Source: Ricinus communis
Lineage: Eukaryota > Streptophyta > Magnoliopsida > Malpighiales > Euphorbiaceae
Reading direction: 5' to 3'
Assembly (NCBI RefSeq): GCF_019578655.1
Contig: NC_063256.1
Span: forward strand, 13,950,001-14,014,000
DNA: 64,000 nucleotides
Part shown: positions 19,661 through 31,591 of the stretch, one piece after another
How positions within the stretch are numbered: position 1 is the stretch's first letter
Layout of the letters: the number at the start of each line of letters is the position of its first letter
Notes under the pieces: model-generated
The model's database searches: none
Told to the model about the DNA's origin: nothing
What the model saw: the letters and a program-made list of their open reading frames with translations, nothing else
Program-made: the position numbers and the translations under genes

Positions 19661-20505
19661 TGATACGAACTCGAACCGGATACGTTCAAACACCAAGATA
19701 AGTAATGGTGAGAAAATCAAACTGATAAACGCTCTCCCTATTTAAGAGGAAGCACCCTTACCAATAAGTTCGAATTTGTCGCCCCAAGATCTAACTTGAA
19801 AGTTTGCAATTGATTATGGAACTAACAAACTTAGCAATAGAACTACTAAGCCCTTTAGTTATAAATAGATGAAGAATGTTCAAACAACTCAAGAAACTAA
19901 TAAAAAGTTAATTGATTGATCAAACATGTAGATGTGAAACTAAATCAAACAAGTTAATTTAATCTCAAGAAATTCAATAAGGAACACCTTAAGGAATAAG
20001 AGTTAACAACTCAAATTAAACTTCATTCAGAAATGTATATTGATCTTATGTCCTTTAGCCGAAATACATAGCTCTATTTATAGAGGTTTGAAATGATTCT
20101 AACCCTAAAAAGGACTAAGAGATAAGCAATAAAGAATCAAACCCTAAAAGACTTCTAATGTGCGGCTGCCTCCTTCTCTAAGCATAAGTGGTGGTTGCCC
20201 TAGGGTTAGGTGAGACCTCCAATGCTTCTAGAAACCCTAGGAAAGCCTGTTGACTTTGATCCCTGATCTTTGACCTTGACCTTGTTCCATGACCAGAAGT
20301 TTAAGCTTCATTAATAGCAATTAATGTCACTATCTTCAAGGCGTTGTTATCTTCATTAAAAGCACCATCATTAGCCATCTTCAAAACATGCTCCAAGTAA
20401 GAATTTAAGGCTTGCTTGAACCTTTTACTCCTTGCTCGTGTCATCGGTCCTCCATAGGCTAGTGGATCCATGCTAGTTGACTTAGATGCATCTTTGGTTG
20501 CATCA
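19661..20505 (-). repeat. 3' LTR of C2 (845 bp)
   Basis: The left end TGATACGAACTCG is the complement of the C LTR 3' end, and the right end GGTTGCATCA the complement of its start. It lacks most of the GCATTGGGCCGCAC tandem units found in C1, which accounts for most of its shorter length. The complement of the polypurine tract follows at 20506-20519. Confidence 0.9.
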
Positions 20506-23500
20506 TTCCCCCCCTCTTTGAAAGGATTCGACCTCGAATCAACGCCTTCATCAAAATCAAAAGGAGACAAATCAGCAACATTAAAAGTAGCACTAACATT
20601 ATACTCACCAGGTAAGTCAACTTTATATGCATTATCGTTGATGCGCTCTATTACTTCAAATGGACCATCACCACGTGGCATCAACTTTGATTTTCTTTGA
20701 TTGGGAAACCTTTCCTTCCTGAAGTGCACCCAAACCCAATCACCAACTTCAAATACCATCCTTTTGCGGCCCTTATTGCGTTGTTTGGTGATTTGTTCAT
20801 TGCGTCTTTCCAAATTTGCACGCACTTGCTCATGCAACTTCAACACAAATTCAGCCTTCTTTGCACCATCTAAATTCACTTGTTCACTCAAAGGTAAAGC
20901 AATCAAATCTAAAGGACTCAAAGGAATAAAGCCATAAACAATCTCAAATGGGCAAAATTGAGTAGAAGAATGCATACTACGATTATATGCAAATTCAACA
21001 TGCGGCAAACAATTTTCCCATGTTCTCAAGTTTCGTTTAACCATGGTCCTAAGTAATTGTGACAAAGTTCTATTTACTACCTCAGTTTGGGGATGACATG
21101 TAGTAGAAAAAAGTAATTTAGTTCCCAGTTTACCCCATAAGGTCTTCCAAAAATAGCTCAAAAACTTGGTGTCCCTATCACTGACAATAGTTCTAGGCAT
21201 ACCATGTAAACGTACAATTTCTCTAAAGAACAATTCAGCAACATGTTGTGCATCATCGGTTTTCCTACATGCAATAAAGTGTGACATCTTTGAAAACCTA
21301 TCCACCACAACAAAAATACTATCATGCCCATGTTTAGACCTAGGTAATCCAAGCACAAAATCCATAGATATGTCAATCCAAGGAGAATTAGGTATGGGCA
21401 TCGGCTTGCATACAATACAGTTAGCACATAATCTATTCACATCATATTTCATTTTAGGCCAATAGAAATGATCATGCAAAACATCTAAAGTCTTTTGAAC
21501 ACCAAAGTGTCCCATCAAACCACCTTCATGTGATTCTCTCACAAGCAATTCACGCATAGAACACATAGGAATGCATAGACGTTTTTCTTTGAACAAAAAT
21601 CCATCGTGTCTGTAAAATTTATCAATAGCACCATGTTCACAAGCATGAAAAATAGAACCAAAATCGTGGTCATCAACATACAAGTCTTTGATATACTCAA
21701 AACCAAGCAATTTTGTTTCTAGAGAAGCAAGTAAAGCATACCTTCTAGATGTACTTAATGACATAGGGAAATGCTTCAATGAATTCACTCCATTTAGCAT
21801 GGCGCTTATTCAACTTGTTCTGTCCCTTCAAGTGCTTTAATGCTTCATGATCCGTGTGAATCACAAACTCCTTAGGTAGCAAATAATGCTGCCAAACATT
21901 GAGTGCACGCACAAGAGCATACAATTCCTTGTCATAAGTTGGATATTTCAAGCTAGCTCCATTCAACTTTTCACTAAAATAGGCTATTGGCTTCCCATCT
22001 TGCATTAAAACAGCTCCAATACCTACACCAGAAGCATCACAATCAATTTCAAAAGTTTTGGAAAAATCCGGAAGTGAAAGAATGGGAGATGAAGTAAGTT
22101 TGTCCTTTAGCATATTAAATGCGTTTTCTTGTTGTTCTCCCCAATGAAACTTCACGTTCTTCTTTACAAGCTCGTTAAGTGGTGCGGCAAGGGTACTGAA
22201 GTCCTTGACAAACCTCCTATAGAAGCTTGCAAGCCCATGAAAGCTCCTCACATCACTAACATTCTTTGGTGTTGGCCACTCCTTAATTGCTTTTACCTTA
22301 TCTTCATCGACCTGAATTCCATTTTTACTAACAACAAAACCAAGAAACACAAGTTTGTTTGTGCAAAAATCACACTTAGCAAGGTTAGCATATAAAGAAT
22401 TCTCACGCAAAACCATCAACACCATCCGAACATGTTCAACATGCTCACTAAAGCTCTTACTATAAATCAAAATATCATCAAAGTATACTACCATAAATTT
22501 ACCAATATACGCACGTAAAACATGGTTCATTAGTCTCATAAAAGTACTTGGTGCGTTAGTTAAGCCAAAAGGCATGACCAACCACTCATACAAACCAAAT
22601 TTAGTTTTGAATGCTGTTTTCCACTCATCACCTATATTCATTCTAATTTGGTGATAGCCACTTCTCAAATCAATTTTAGTAAAGATAACACTTCCATGCA
22701 ATTCATCTAACATATCATCTAACCTAGGAATATGATGATGATATTTAATGGTAATCTTATTAATTGCACGACAATCAACACACATACGCCAAGACCCATC
22801 TTTCTTAGGGACTAACAAAACAGGAACAACACATGGGCTAAGACTTTCCCTAACATAACCTTTACTTAGTAGTTCCTCAACTTGGCGTTGCAGCTCTTTG
22901 GTCTCCTCGGGATTGACTCTATAGGCTGGTCTATTTGGAATGGATGACCCCGGCACAAAGTCAATTTGGTGCTCTATCCCCCTTAGTGGTGGCAACCCAC
23001 TAGGTAACTCCCTCGGGAAACACATCGTCATATTCCTGCAAAACACTTACAAACACACTAGGAAGAGAAGAGTTAAGATTATTAGTGTTAAATAAAGTCT
23101 CCTTGTACATAAGTACAAGTACTTGCCTATTTTCACTCAAAGCCTTTCTCATGTCTCGCTCTCTAACTAAGAAACTCACTTTTTCTCGCTTGCCTCCCCT
23201 TTGTCTTGCTGTACTTTACTCGTCCTTTTGCTCACATTCTTGCGCAAACCCTCGCTAAACTCTCCTTTTACCACTCGTTGCTCTCCCCCTCATTATTTTC
23301 CACACAACTCCCCTTTTGCTTGTGCACCTTTTCTTTTCATATGCACTCTCACACTTTCTTTTTCTTTCTCATATGCTTCCATTCGGTCCTTTACAACTTT
23401 TTGTAATTCACAAACTTCTTTAGGACTTAATGGTGCCAAAACATACGGTTTTCCATCCATTACAAGAGAATATGCATTGGTTCGACCATTATGAATTACA

Positions 23501-24688
23501 GATCTATCATATAACCATGGTCTACCTAGCAACATATGACATGCTTGCATGGGAACAACATCACATAATACCTCATCATTATACTTCTTTACACTAAATG
23601 CAATCCGTACTTGCTTAGTAACTCTAATCCCACTTTGATCATTAAGCCATTGCAAGGTGTATGGCTTAGGATGCTTAATAGTTGGAAGTCTAAGTTTATC
23701 AACCATCATAGCACTGGCTACATTAGTACAACTACCCCCATCAATGATTAAACTACAATTAGCATCATGGTTTTGTACTTTACATGTAGTATGGAATATG
23801 TTTTCCCTTTGAGCGTCATCATCAATAGGTTGTAAATTAAGAGCTCTAAAAGTTATAAGTACATTACTAACCTCACCCAATTGCACATCATCACATTCTT
23901 CCAACTCGGGCATGTATAGGTAATCCTCCTCACCTGGTTCGGATTCTTCATCACTCTCAAAGACCACTTCACCACCTCGAATTGCCATGGTTCGCTTGTT
24001 TGGACATTGGGAAGATATATGTCCATACCCCAAACACTTGAAGCATTGCACTTTCTTTGATTTGAGGTCACTTTGCGTCGTTGGTTTAGTGTTAACATCA
24101 AATTTAGGGGCTGGCTTGATGTCCTTTGATGCCTCACGACCCTTGTTAGGGGGCTGGTTGCTCCCTTTCCATGCATTACTCCATTTTGAGCTAGGGGCAG
24201 CACTTCTGCTCTTGGTTTTTAATTGCTTTTCCACCTTTATGGCCATGTGCAACATATCCTCCATCTCTACATAATGCTGCAATTCAATTATGTTAGCAAT
24301 ATCACGATTCAAACCATGCAAAAATCTTGCCATTGTGGCTTCCCTATCCTCATCTATATTGGCTCTAATCATAGCTATCTCCATAGATTGCCAATACTCC
24401 TCAACACTCTTACTACCTTGTACTAGATTTTGTAACTTGTTGTACAAATCCCTTTGGTAGTGCGATGGCACAAACCTTTTACACATAATGCGTTTAACCT
24501 CATCCCATGAACCAACTTCGTATTCCCCATGACGCCTACGACCACTCACCAATTGATCCCACCAAATGGCAGCATAATCACAAAATTCAACAACAGCAAG
24601 TTTAACCTTTTAGACTCACTATAGTTATGACATTCAAAACCCTTTCAACCTTCTTTTCCCACTCCAAATAAACTTCGTGGTCACTCTT
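20301..24688 (-). pseudogene. gag-pol: C2 gag-pol, with knuckle but broken frames
   Basis: Reading leftwards from 24688: Gag core (starting inside the domain), zinc knuckle [14 protein letters not shown] near 24045, protease [12 protein letters not shown] near 23750, RT with YFDD near 22490, RNase H near 22035, integrase, and the CR-like tail [11 protein letters not shown] inside the LTR (stop at 20301). Three long frames remain (23293-24552, 21745-23046, 20301-21800) with shifts near 24607, 23215-23290, 23015 and 21760. A 39-base in-frame loss removes the [13 protein letters not shown] stretch after the integrase finger near 21406. Confidence 0.85.
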
Positions 24689-25548
24689 TGATACGAACTC
24701 GAACCGGATACGCTCAAACACCAAGATAAGTAATGGTGAGAAAATCAAACTGATAAACGCTCTCCCTATTTAAGAGGAAGCACCCTTACCAATAAGTTCG
24801 AATTTGTCGCCCCAAGATCTAACTTGAAAGTTTGCAATTGATTATGGAACTAACAAACTTAGCAATAGAACTACTAAGCCCTTTAGTTCATGTAGATGTG
24901 AAACTAAATCAAACAAGTTAATTTAATCTCAAGAAATTCAATAAGGAACACCTTAAGGAATAAGAGTTAACAACTCAAATAAAACTTCATTCAGAAATGT
25001 ATATTGATCTTATGTCCTTTAGCCGAAATACATAGCTCTATTTATAGAGTTTTGAAATGATTCTAACCCTAAAAAGGACTAAGAGATAAGCAATAAAGAA
25101 TCAAACCCTAAAAGACTTTTAATGTGCGGCTGCCTCCTTCTCTAAGCATAAGTGGTGGCTGCCCTAGGGTTAGGTGAGACCTCCAATGCTTCTAGAAACC
25201 CTAATGTGCGGCCCAATGCTTAGGGTGCGGCCCAATGCTTCTAGAAACCCTAATGTGCGGCCCAATGCTTCTAGAAACCCTAGGAAAGCCTGTTGACTTT
25301 GATCCCTGATCTTTGACCTTGACCTTGTTCCATGACCAGAAGTTTAAGCTTCATTAATAGCAATTAATGTCACTATCTTCAAGGCGTTGTTATCTTCATT
25401 AAAAGCACCATCATTAGCCATCTTCAAAACATGCTCCAAGTAAGAATTTAAGGCTTGCTTGAACCTTTTACTCCTTGCTCGTGTCATCGGTCCTCCATAG
25501 GCTAGTGGATCCATGCTAGTTGACTTAGATGCATCTTTGGTTGCATCA
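24689..25548 (-). repeat. Right-hand LTR of C2 (860 bp)
   Basis: Complete C termini (TGATACG at 24689, GCATCA at 25548). It has three copies of the CTAGAAACCCTAATGTGCGG-type unit near 25193-25285. It lacks about 60 bases near 24889, where the text jumps from CCTTTAGTT to CATGTAGATG. Immediately right is family D pol. Confidence 0.85.
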
Positions 25549-25578
25549 AGTACCTTCCATAAAGGTCTCTACCATCCC

Positions 25579-26640
25579 TGATACGAACTCGAACCTTCCT
25601 CTTAAATAGGGAGAGCGTTTATCAGTTTGATTTTCTCACCATTACTTATCTTGGTGTTTGAACGTATCCGGTTCGAGTTCGTATCATTTGGTATCAGAGC
25701 CAAACTTGTTTGTTGGTTCATTTTTTCAATTAAAGAGTCCGTCTTCTATTTCATCTCAATTTCGTCAGCATCATTATAAATAAAAAAGAAGGTATACTAT
25801 TTTCATTGCTGCCCGCATACCAAGGCAGATTTCTAAAAAAAAAAAAAAGGGAAGGAACGGAAAACTAACCCTAACCATTTGTGTTGGGTAGTTCTCGAAG
25901 AATTGAATCTTGATTGATTCATTCCGCAATTCCTTTTAATTAATTGGAGCTATTCTTCATTCTTATAATTCTGATTTGGGTAATTTTGTTTGTTTTCTCT
26001 TAAAAAGCTTTTCTTTTGGGTTAATTGAGTCTTGTTCGATTAGTTGTAAGCTTGTTTTGTTCATACGCTTATAATTCGTTTTATTGATTCACGAGTGTTC
26101 TATTGAACTTCAGAATTAATAAACGTTAAGAGGTTGTGAAAAACTTGTTCTTGTGATTACTAGAACAATTTGATTTAATTTCTATAAGGAATTCAATTCT
26201 TTGTGAGTGAAACACGTGAGGGAGTGATCTTTTCTTGTTTTGCCTTTAACTATAAGATCAATATACATTTCTGAATGAAGTTTTATTTGAGTTGTTAACT
26301 CTTATTCCTTAAGGTGTTCCTTATTGAATTTCTTGAGATTAAATTAACTTGTTTGATTTAGTTTCACATCTACATGTTTGATCAATCAATTAACTTTTTA
26401 TTAGTTTCTTGAGTTGTTTGAACATTCTTCATCTAATTATAACTAAAGGGCTTAGTAGTTCTATTGCTAAGTTTGTTAGTTCCATAATCAATTGCAAACT
26501 TTCAAGTTAGATCTTAGGGCGACAAATTCGAACTTATTAGTAAGGGTGCTTCCTCTTAAATAGGGAGAGCGTTTATCAGTTTGATTTTCTCACCATTACT
26601 TATCTTGGTGTTTGAACGTATCCGGTTCGAGTTCGTATCA
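25579..26640 (+). mobile_element. C3: aberrant family C insert with inverted LTR ends
   Basis: Flanked by a 5-bp duplication ATCCC (25574-25578 and 26641-26645) in D2 integrase sequence. From left: 17 bp of the C LTR 3' end in minus orientation (TGATACGAACTCGAACC); the last ~95 bp of a plus-strand LTR ending GTATCA near 25684; primer site and leader (25685-26251); then LTR sequence from mid-R to the 3' end (26252-26640). The leader-LTR joint shares ATAAG. No coding sequence remains. Both outer ends are therefore U5 ends, in inverted orientation. Confidence 0.85.
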
Positions 26641-26645
26641 ATCCC

Positions 26646-27076
26646 TTACCCGTCCATGATGCCCCTTGGGAAAGTGTAAGTATGGACTTTATTGTGGGGC
26701 TTCCATCCAAAATTGCTGACTTGTATTTTCGTGAGATCATTCGTTTGCATGGTGTTCCAAGATCAATTGTTTCAGATAGGGATTCTAAATTCCTAAGTCA
26801 CTTTTGGAGAATTTTATGGAAGTTGGTAGGTACTAAGCTTCTTTTTAGTACTTCTCATCATCCTCAAACTGATGGCCAAACGGAAGTGACTAATAGAACA
26901 CTTGGATCTTTGTTGCGTGGACTTGTGAGTAAAACGCAGAAAGATTGGCACATGCTGAATTTGCCTATAATAGATCACCTTCTTCAACTACAAGTCGTGC
27001 TCCTTTTGAGGTGGTCTATGGGGTTAATCCTCTTCTTCCTGTTGAACTTGTTCCATTGCCAAGAAAGGACTTAGTC
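26646..27076 (+). pseudogene. D2 integrase core fragment
   Basis: It encodes [10 protein letters not shown], then, after the deletion, [32 protein letters not shown] and [18 protein letters not shown], i.e. the DDE region of a gypsy integrase. A 15-base loss near 26949 and a frame change after TQKDW separate it from the rest. It ends at TTAGTC, the edge of the 88-bp duplication. Confidence 0.8.
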
Positions 27077-28491
27077 CTATAAAAGCTAGCAAGACCATGA
27101 AAACTCCTAACATCATGCACACTAGTAGGTTTTGTCCACTCTCTAATAACTTTTACTTTTTCTTGATCAACATGAATTCCCTTGTCATTAACAATATATC
27201 CAAGAAAAGTAATTTCATTAGTGCAAAAAGTGCATTTCTTAAGATTAGCATATAATGTCTCTTTAACACATCAAAAACCAGCTTTAAGTGTATTACATGC
27301 TCATCTAAAGATTTGCTATACACAAGAATATCATCAAAATAAACCACTACAAACTTTCCAATGAAAGCGCGCAAAACATGATTCATCAATCGCATAAAAG
27401 TACTTGGAGCATTAGTTAAACCAAACGGCATGACTAACCACTCATATAATCCATGTTTTGTTTTGAAAGCGGTTTTCCATTCATCACCCTCACGCATTCT
27501 TATTTGATGATATCCAGATTTTAAATCCACTTTAGAAAACATACAAGCACCGTGCAATTCATCCAACATGTCATCTAGCCTAGGTATAGGATGGCGATAC
27601 TTTACCGTTATTTTGTTGACGGCACGACAATCAACACACATCCTCCATGAACCATCTTTCTTAGGCACTAAAATTACAGGAACCGAACAAGGACTCATGC
27701 TTTCTCTTACGTACACTTTATCCATAAGCTCACTCACTTGCCTTTGGATTTCTTTTGTCTCCTCGGGGTTGCATCTATATGCTGGCCTATTAGGTATGCT
27801 TGCACCGGAATGAAATCAATTTGATGTTCAATTCCCTCGAATTGGTGGTAATCCTTTAGGCACATCTTCGGGAAATAGTTCTTCATATTCCTGCAAAAGC
27901 TCAAGAACAACACAAGGCAAATCCTTATTAAGATCATTAGAAATCATCAAAACTTCCTTGTACATGAGTACAAGTAAGGGCTGCCTCAAGGTTAGTGTTC
28001 TCCTCACATCACTTGGCTTTGCATACACATTCATCTTTCTTTCACTCTCATCTCTCTTGTTTTCTCTCACCTTGTGTTTCCCATTACACTCACTTTTACC
28101 ACTTACCTCACCTTTTTCTTTTTTCACTATTTCTTGCTCCCTCCCCTGATATTCCCCATATGAAGATTCAAGCTCTTCATATTGTTGTTTAATTCTCACT
28201 TGATCATCAAAAATGGCCTTGGGAGGTAATGGTCCAAGATTGAACTTTTGTCCATCAATAGTCAAGGAATATCGATTCTTGAAGGTCTTCCCAATAAAAC
28301 ATGTCCGGCATACATGGGAACCACATCACAAAGCACCTCATCCTTATATCTCCCAATGGAAAAAGAAATTAGCACTTGCTTATTTACCTTCACAACACCA
28401 CTATCATTCAACCATTGCAACTTGTAAGGCCTTGGGTGTTTGGTAGTTGGTAATTTCAATTTCTCCACAAGCAAAGTACTAGCAACATTAG
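27077..28491 (-). mobile_element. B2: antisense family B protease-RT fragment
   Basis: A minus-strand piece of family B with no LTRs, running from the protease (near 28490) through the charged linker to RT (YFDD near 27335) and the early connection domain. Three frames survive (28262-28501, 27828-28265, 27153-27737). The RT stretch 27153-27737 is less broken than B1 there and includes [19 protein letters not shown]. It sits inside D2 integrase between two 88-bp copies of the same D sequence (26989-27076 and 28492-28579), so it looks like filler DNA captured during break repair rather than a normal insertion. Confidence 0.8.
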
Positions 28492-28946
28492 TACAAGTCA
28501 TGCTCCTTTTGAGGTGGTCTATGGGGTTAATCCTCTTCTTCCTGTTGAACTTGTTCCATTGCCAAGAAAGGACTTAGTCCATGTTGATTCAAAGAAAAGA
28601 TGGGAAGCATTTCAGAAAACATGTACTCAAGTTAAGGAGAAAATTGAAGCAATGAATGCAGTTTACAAGGCAAGAGCTAACAAGAGAAGAAAACAGCCTA
28701 CCTTTGCTAAGGGTGATCTAGTGTGGTTACATTTGAGGAAGGAACGTTTTCCTAATCTTAGGAAAAATAAACTCATGCCTAGGTCAGATGGTCCATTTCG
28801 TGTGTTAGAAAAAATTGGAGAAAGTGCTTACAAACTTGAACTTCCAAGTGAGTATGGTGGTGTAAGTGCAACTTTCAATGTGGGGGATTTAACTCCATAC
28901 CTTGATAATGAAAGTTTGAGGACAAACTTTTCTAAGAGGGGGAGAA
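28492..28946 (+). pseudogene. D2 pol C-terminus
   Basis: Restarts with the duplicated segment ([20 protein letters not shown]) and continues through the basic linker and GPY/F module to LDNESLRTNFS. The purine tract next to the LTR reads CTAAGAGGGGGAGAA, one G more than in D3, which shifts the tail frame inside the LTR. Confidence 0.8.
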
Positions 28947-29695
28947 TGATATGGAGTCAGTCCAACAAGAGGTCCATCACACAGCTCAAGTGCAAGATAA
29001 TGATGCTACGGTCCATGCCTTGCTAGTGCATGAAAATGCTAAGCAAAGATCATAACATTTCATGGGATTCTCATCAAAACAAACCTTTATCACTTGCCTT
29101 AATTGGATGGTTGAATAAAAGCTTGAAAAGGGGAATATTTGCTGCTCATTATGTTCAGTTTTTGTTGTTCATAAAGGTGGACGTTTTTTGGAGTTATTCA
29201 TATTTGCTGCTCATTATGTTCAATTTTTGCTGTTCATAAAGGTGGACGTTTTTGGAGTTATTCTTTGTTTAATTTGCTGTTGGAACCTTTGTAATCAGCC
29301 TTTAATAGCTGTTACAAAGATTTTCTTTATTTAGCACTTTTATTTGCTGTTTAATTAGGGATGTTACAAGGGAATGTGAATCCTTGTAGCTGGTCAGTTT
29401 TTAGGAGGAAGTTGAAGAGTTTATCTATGTCGTGTAACTCTTCTAGTGGTTGAGTATAAATAGAACTCATGGCCAAGTGTTATAGGCATTGAGAGTTGAA
29501 AACAAATCTGATTTCTTTGTGAAATTATTCTAAGTGTTTTACTTTGTGTTTACACGCCCTTTTGCTCTTACTACTTAGTGTTTGAGAGTAGAAGTTTGAG
29601 AGTGCTTTACCTAGTGTCTTGTTCTTTTATTTGTTCCCTACCATTCAAAGTACTCAAACTCATTCCAAAAACGATTCTATTCCTTTTCCACATCA
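28947..29695 (+). repeat. 3' LTR of D2 (749 bp)
   Basis: Starts TGATATGGAGTCAG and ends CCACATCA. It carries the U3 direct repeat (28 to 70 bp units, partly shortened near 29200) and a TATA box TATAAATAG near 29455. It is followed directly by family B pol. Confidence 0.85.
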
Positions 29696-30580
29696 TAACT
29701 TATTAAAAGATAAACTTAGTTCAGCACCTTTACTTGCTTTGCCTGACTTTGCTAAAACCTTTGAGGTTGAGTGTGATGCAAGTGGAATAGGTATTGGTGG
29801 AGTCTTGATGCAAGAAGGAAGACCAATTCATGCTTCTTTAGTGAGAAGCTAAGTGGAGCAAGTCTAAACTTATGACAAAGAGTTTTATGCTTTGGGAAGA
29901 GTTTTAGAGACATGGCAGCACTATCTTTAGTATAAGAAATTCATTATACACACCGACCACGAGTCTTTGAAATATCTCAAAGGACAAGGGAAGCTAAGCC
30001 ATAGGCATGCTAAATGGGTGGAATTTATTGAATCCTTTCCATACATCATCTAGTACAAACAAGGTAAAGAGAATATTGTTGCCGATGCTCTATCTAGAAG
30101 GTATGCTCTAATTTCTACACTTGATGCAAAATTATTGGGTTTTGAGTTCATTAAGGAATTATATAATTCAGACCATGATTTTGCTAATGTATATGGGGCA
30201 TGTGAGAGAGGGGGTTTTGATAAGTTCTATAGACATGATGGTTTTCTTTTTAAAGAAAATAAGTTATGCGTGCCTCAATCTTCTTTAAGAGAGTTGCTTG
30301 TGAAGGAGGCACATGGTAGGGGTTTGATGGGGCACTTTGGTGTGAGAAAGACTTTAGATGTTTTAGAAAATCATTTTTTTTTGGCAACAAATGAAAAGAG
30401 AACAAGCTAAATCTAAAGTGATGCCTCATGGGTTGTATACTCTACTTCCCATACCTAATGAACCTTGGGTAGATATTTCTATGAACTTTGTTCTAGGATT
30501 ACCTAGGTCAAGGGGAAGGAAAGATTATATTTTTATTGTTGTTGACAGGTTTAGCAAAATGGCGCATTTCATTCCATGCC
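29696..30580 (+). mobile_element. B3: family B RNase H-integrase fragment
   Basis: A plus-strand piece of B pol, from the RT-RNase H connection ([20 protein letters not shown]) through RNase H ([10 protein letters not shown] near 29772) to the integrase core ([26 protein letters not shown]). Against B1 it has a TAG near 30051, a frame break near 29845-29872, and a deletion near 30393 that removes the CxxC half of the integrase zinc finger. It has no LTRs; D LTRs abut it on both sides. Confidence 0.8.
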
Positions 30581-30771
30581 TGATATGGAATCAGTCCAAC
30601 AAGAGGTCCATCACACAGCTCAAGTGCAAGATAATGATGCTACGGTCCATGCCTTGCTAGTGCATGAAAATGCTAAGCAAAGATCAGAACATTTCATGGG
30701 ATTCTCATCAAAACAAACCTTTATCACTTGCCTTAATTGGATGGTTGAATAAAAGCTTGAGAAGGGGAATA

Positions 30772-30902
30772 TTTGCTGCTCATTATGTTCAGTTTTTGTT
30801 GTTCATAAAGGTGGACGTTTTTGGAGTTATTCCTTACTCTATTTGCTGCTCATTATGTTCAGTTTTTGCTGTTCATAAAGGTGGACGTTTTTGGAGTTAT
30901 TC
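30772..30902 (+). repeat. U3 direct repeat of D LTR (70-bp period)
   Basis: Two units, from 30772 and 30842, each with CTCATTATGTTCAG, then TTCATAAAGGTGG and ACGTTTTTGGAGTTATTC. The pair lies 215-345 bp upstream of the TATA box and recurs in D1, D2 and D4 LTRs. An enhancer role is plausible but unproven. Confidence 0.75.
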
Positions 30903-31117
30903 TTTGTTTAATTTGCTGTTAGAATTTCAGTTTTATGTTGCGATAAAACCTTTGTAATCAGCCTTTAATAGCTGTTACAAAGATTTTCTTTATTTAGCAC
31001 TTTTATTTGCTGTTTAATTAGGGATGTTACAAGGGAATGTGAATCCTTGTAGCTGGTCAGTTTTTAGGAGGAAGTTGAAGAGTTTATCTATGTCATGTAA
31101 CTCTTCTAGTGGTTGAG

Positions 31118-31126
31118 TATAAATAG
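31118..31126 (+). promoter_or_regulatory. TATA box in D3 5' LTR (TATAAATAG)
   Basis: Consensus TATA box conserved in all D LTRs, about 240 bp before the LTR end. Confidence 0.65.
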
Positions 31127-31358
31127 AACTCATGGCCAAGTGTTATAGGCATTGAGAGTTGAAAACAAATCTGATTTCTTTGTGAAATTATTCTAAGTGT
31201 TTTACTTTGTGTTTACACGCCCTTTGCTCTTACTACTTAGTGTTTGAGAGTAGAAGTTTGAGAGTGCTTTACTTAGTGTCGTGTTCTTTTATTTGCTCCC
31301 TACCATTCAAAGTACTCAAACTCATTCCAAAAACGATCCTATTCCTTTCCACATCAAT

Positions 31359-31370
31359 TGGTATCAGAGC
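31359..31370 (+). other. D3 primer-binding site (initiator tRNA-Met)
   Basis: TGGTATCAGAGC two bases after the LTR end CACATCA, the same primer site as the other families. Confidence 0.9.
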
Positions 31371-31591
31371 TTAGGCTTTGGAGAGTGTGAGTTTCACAAA
31401 AAAAAAACAGATTACGTTGCTGAAAACAGGTCTGAAGGTTTTGATTCGTATCTCCCTTGTTCCTGAAGATTTTTGAGTGTTTCTTGAGTTTAAATTGTTT
31501 TTCTCTTTGAGAGTTTTGTGATTGTAAAGTTACAAAATTTTTGAAGTCCGTTTGATATTTTTTTGGTTGATTAAAATTGCACGCTATTGTA

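Larger units (their letters stand above)
19661..25548 (-). mobile_element. C2: family C element lacking leader and gag start
   Basis: A minus-strand C element with its 3' LTR at 19661-20505, pol to gag at 20506-24688, and an LTR at 24689-25548. The primer site, leader and first ~85 Gag codons are missing: the right LTR's U5 end joins Gag directly (AAGAGTGAC in element sense). Its outer flanks differ (CCAGT left, AGTAC right), so either the outer LTR came from another copy by recombination or a flank was deleted. C2 keeps the intact B1 target site and an intact zinc knuckle, so it serves as the reference for C1. Confidence 0.85.
25549..29695 (+). mobile_element. D2: family D element remnant, twice interrupted
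   Basis: Pieces of one plus-strand D element: integrase linker (25549-25578), integrase core (26646-27076), pol C-terminus (28492-28946) and the 3' LTR (28947-29695). It is interrupted by C3 (25579-26640) and by the antisense B2 fragment (27077-28491). The 5' two thirds are gone: the left end meets the C2 LTR. An internal deletion near 26706 removes about 100 bases after GLP in the integrase core. On the right the LTR abuts family B RNase H sequence. Confidence 0.8.
30581..31356 (+). repeat. 5' LTR of D3 (776 bp)
   Basis: Starts TGATATGG and ends CCACATCA, forming 7/8 matched inverted ends. It contains the U3 direct repeat and TATAAATAG at 31118-31126. Its first ~170 bases encode the tail of pol in the corresponding 3' LTR. 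Confidence 0.9.

Noticed and set aside
19661..25548. C2 as a simple complete element
   Set aside because: The outer flanks do not form a TSD, the primer site and leader are missing, and the two LTRs differ in tandem-unit number and in a ~60-bp deletion.
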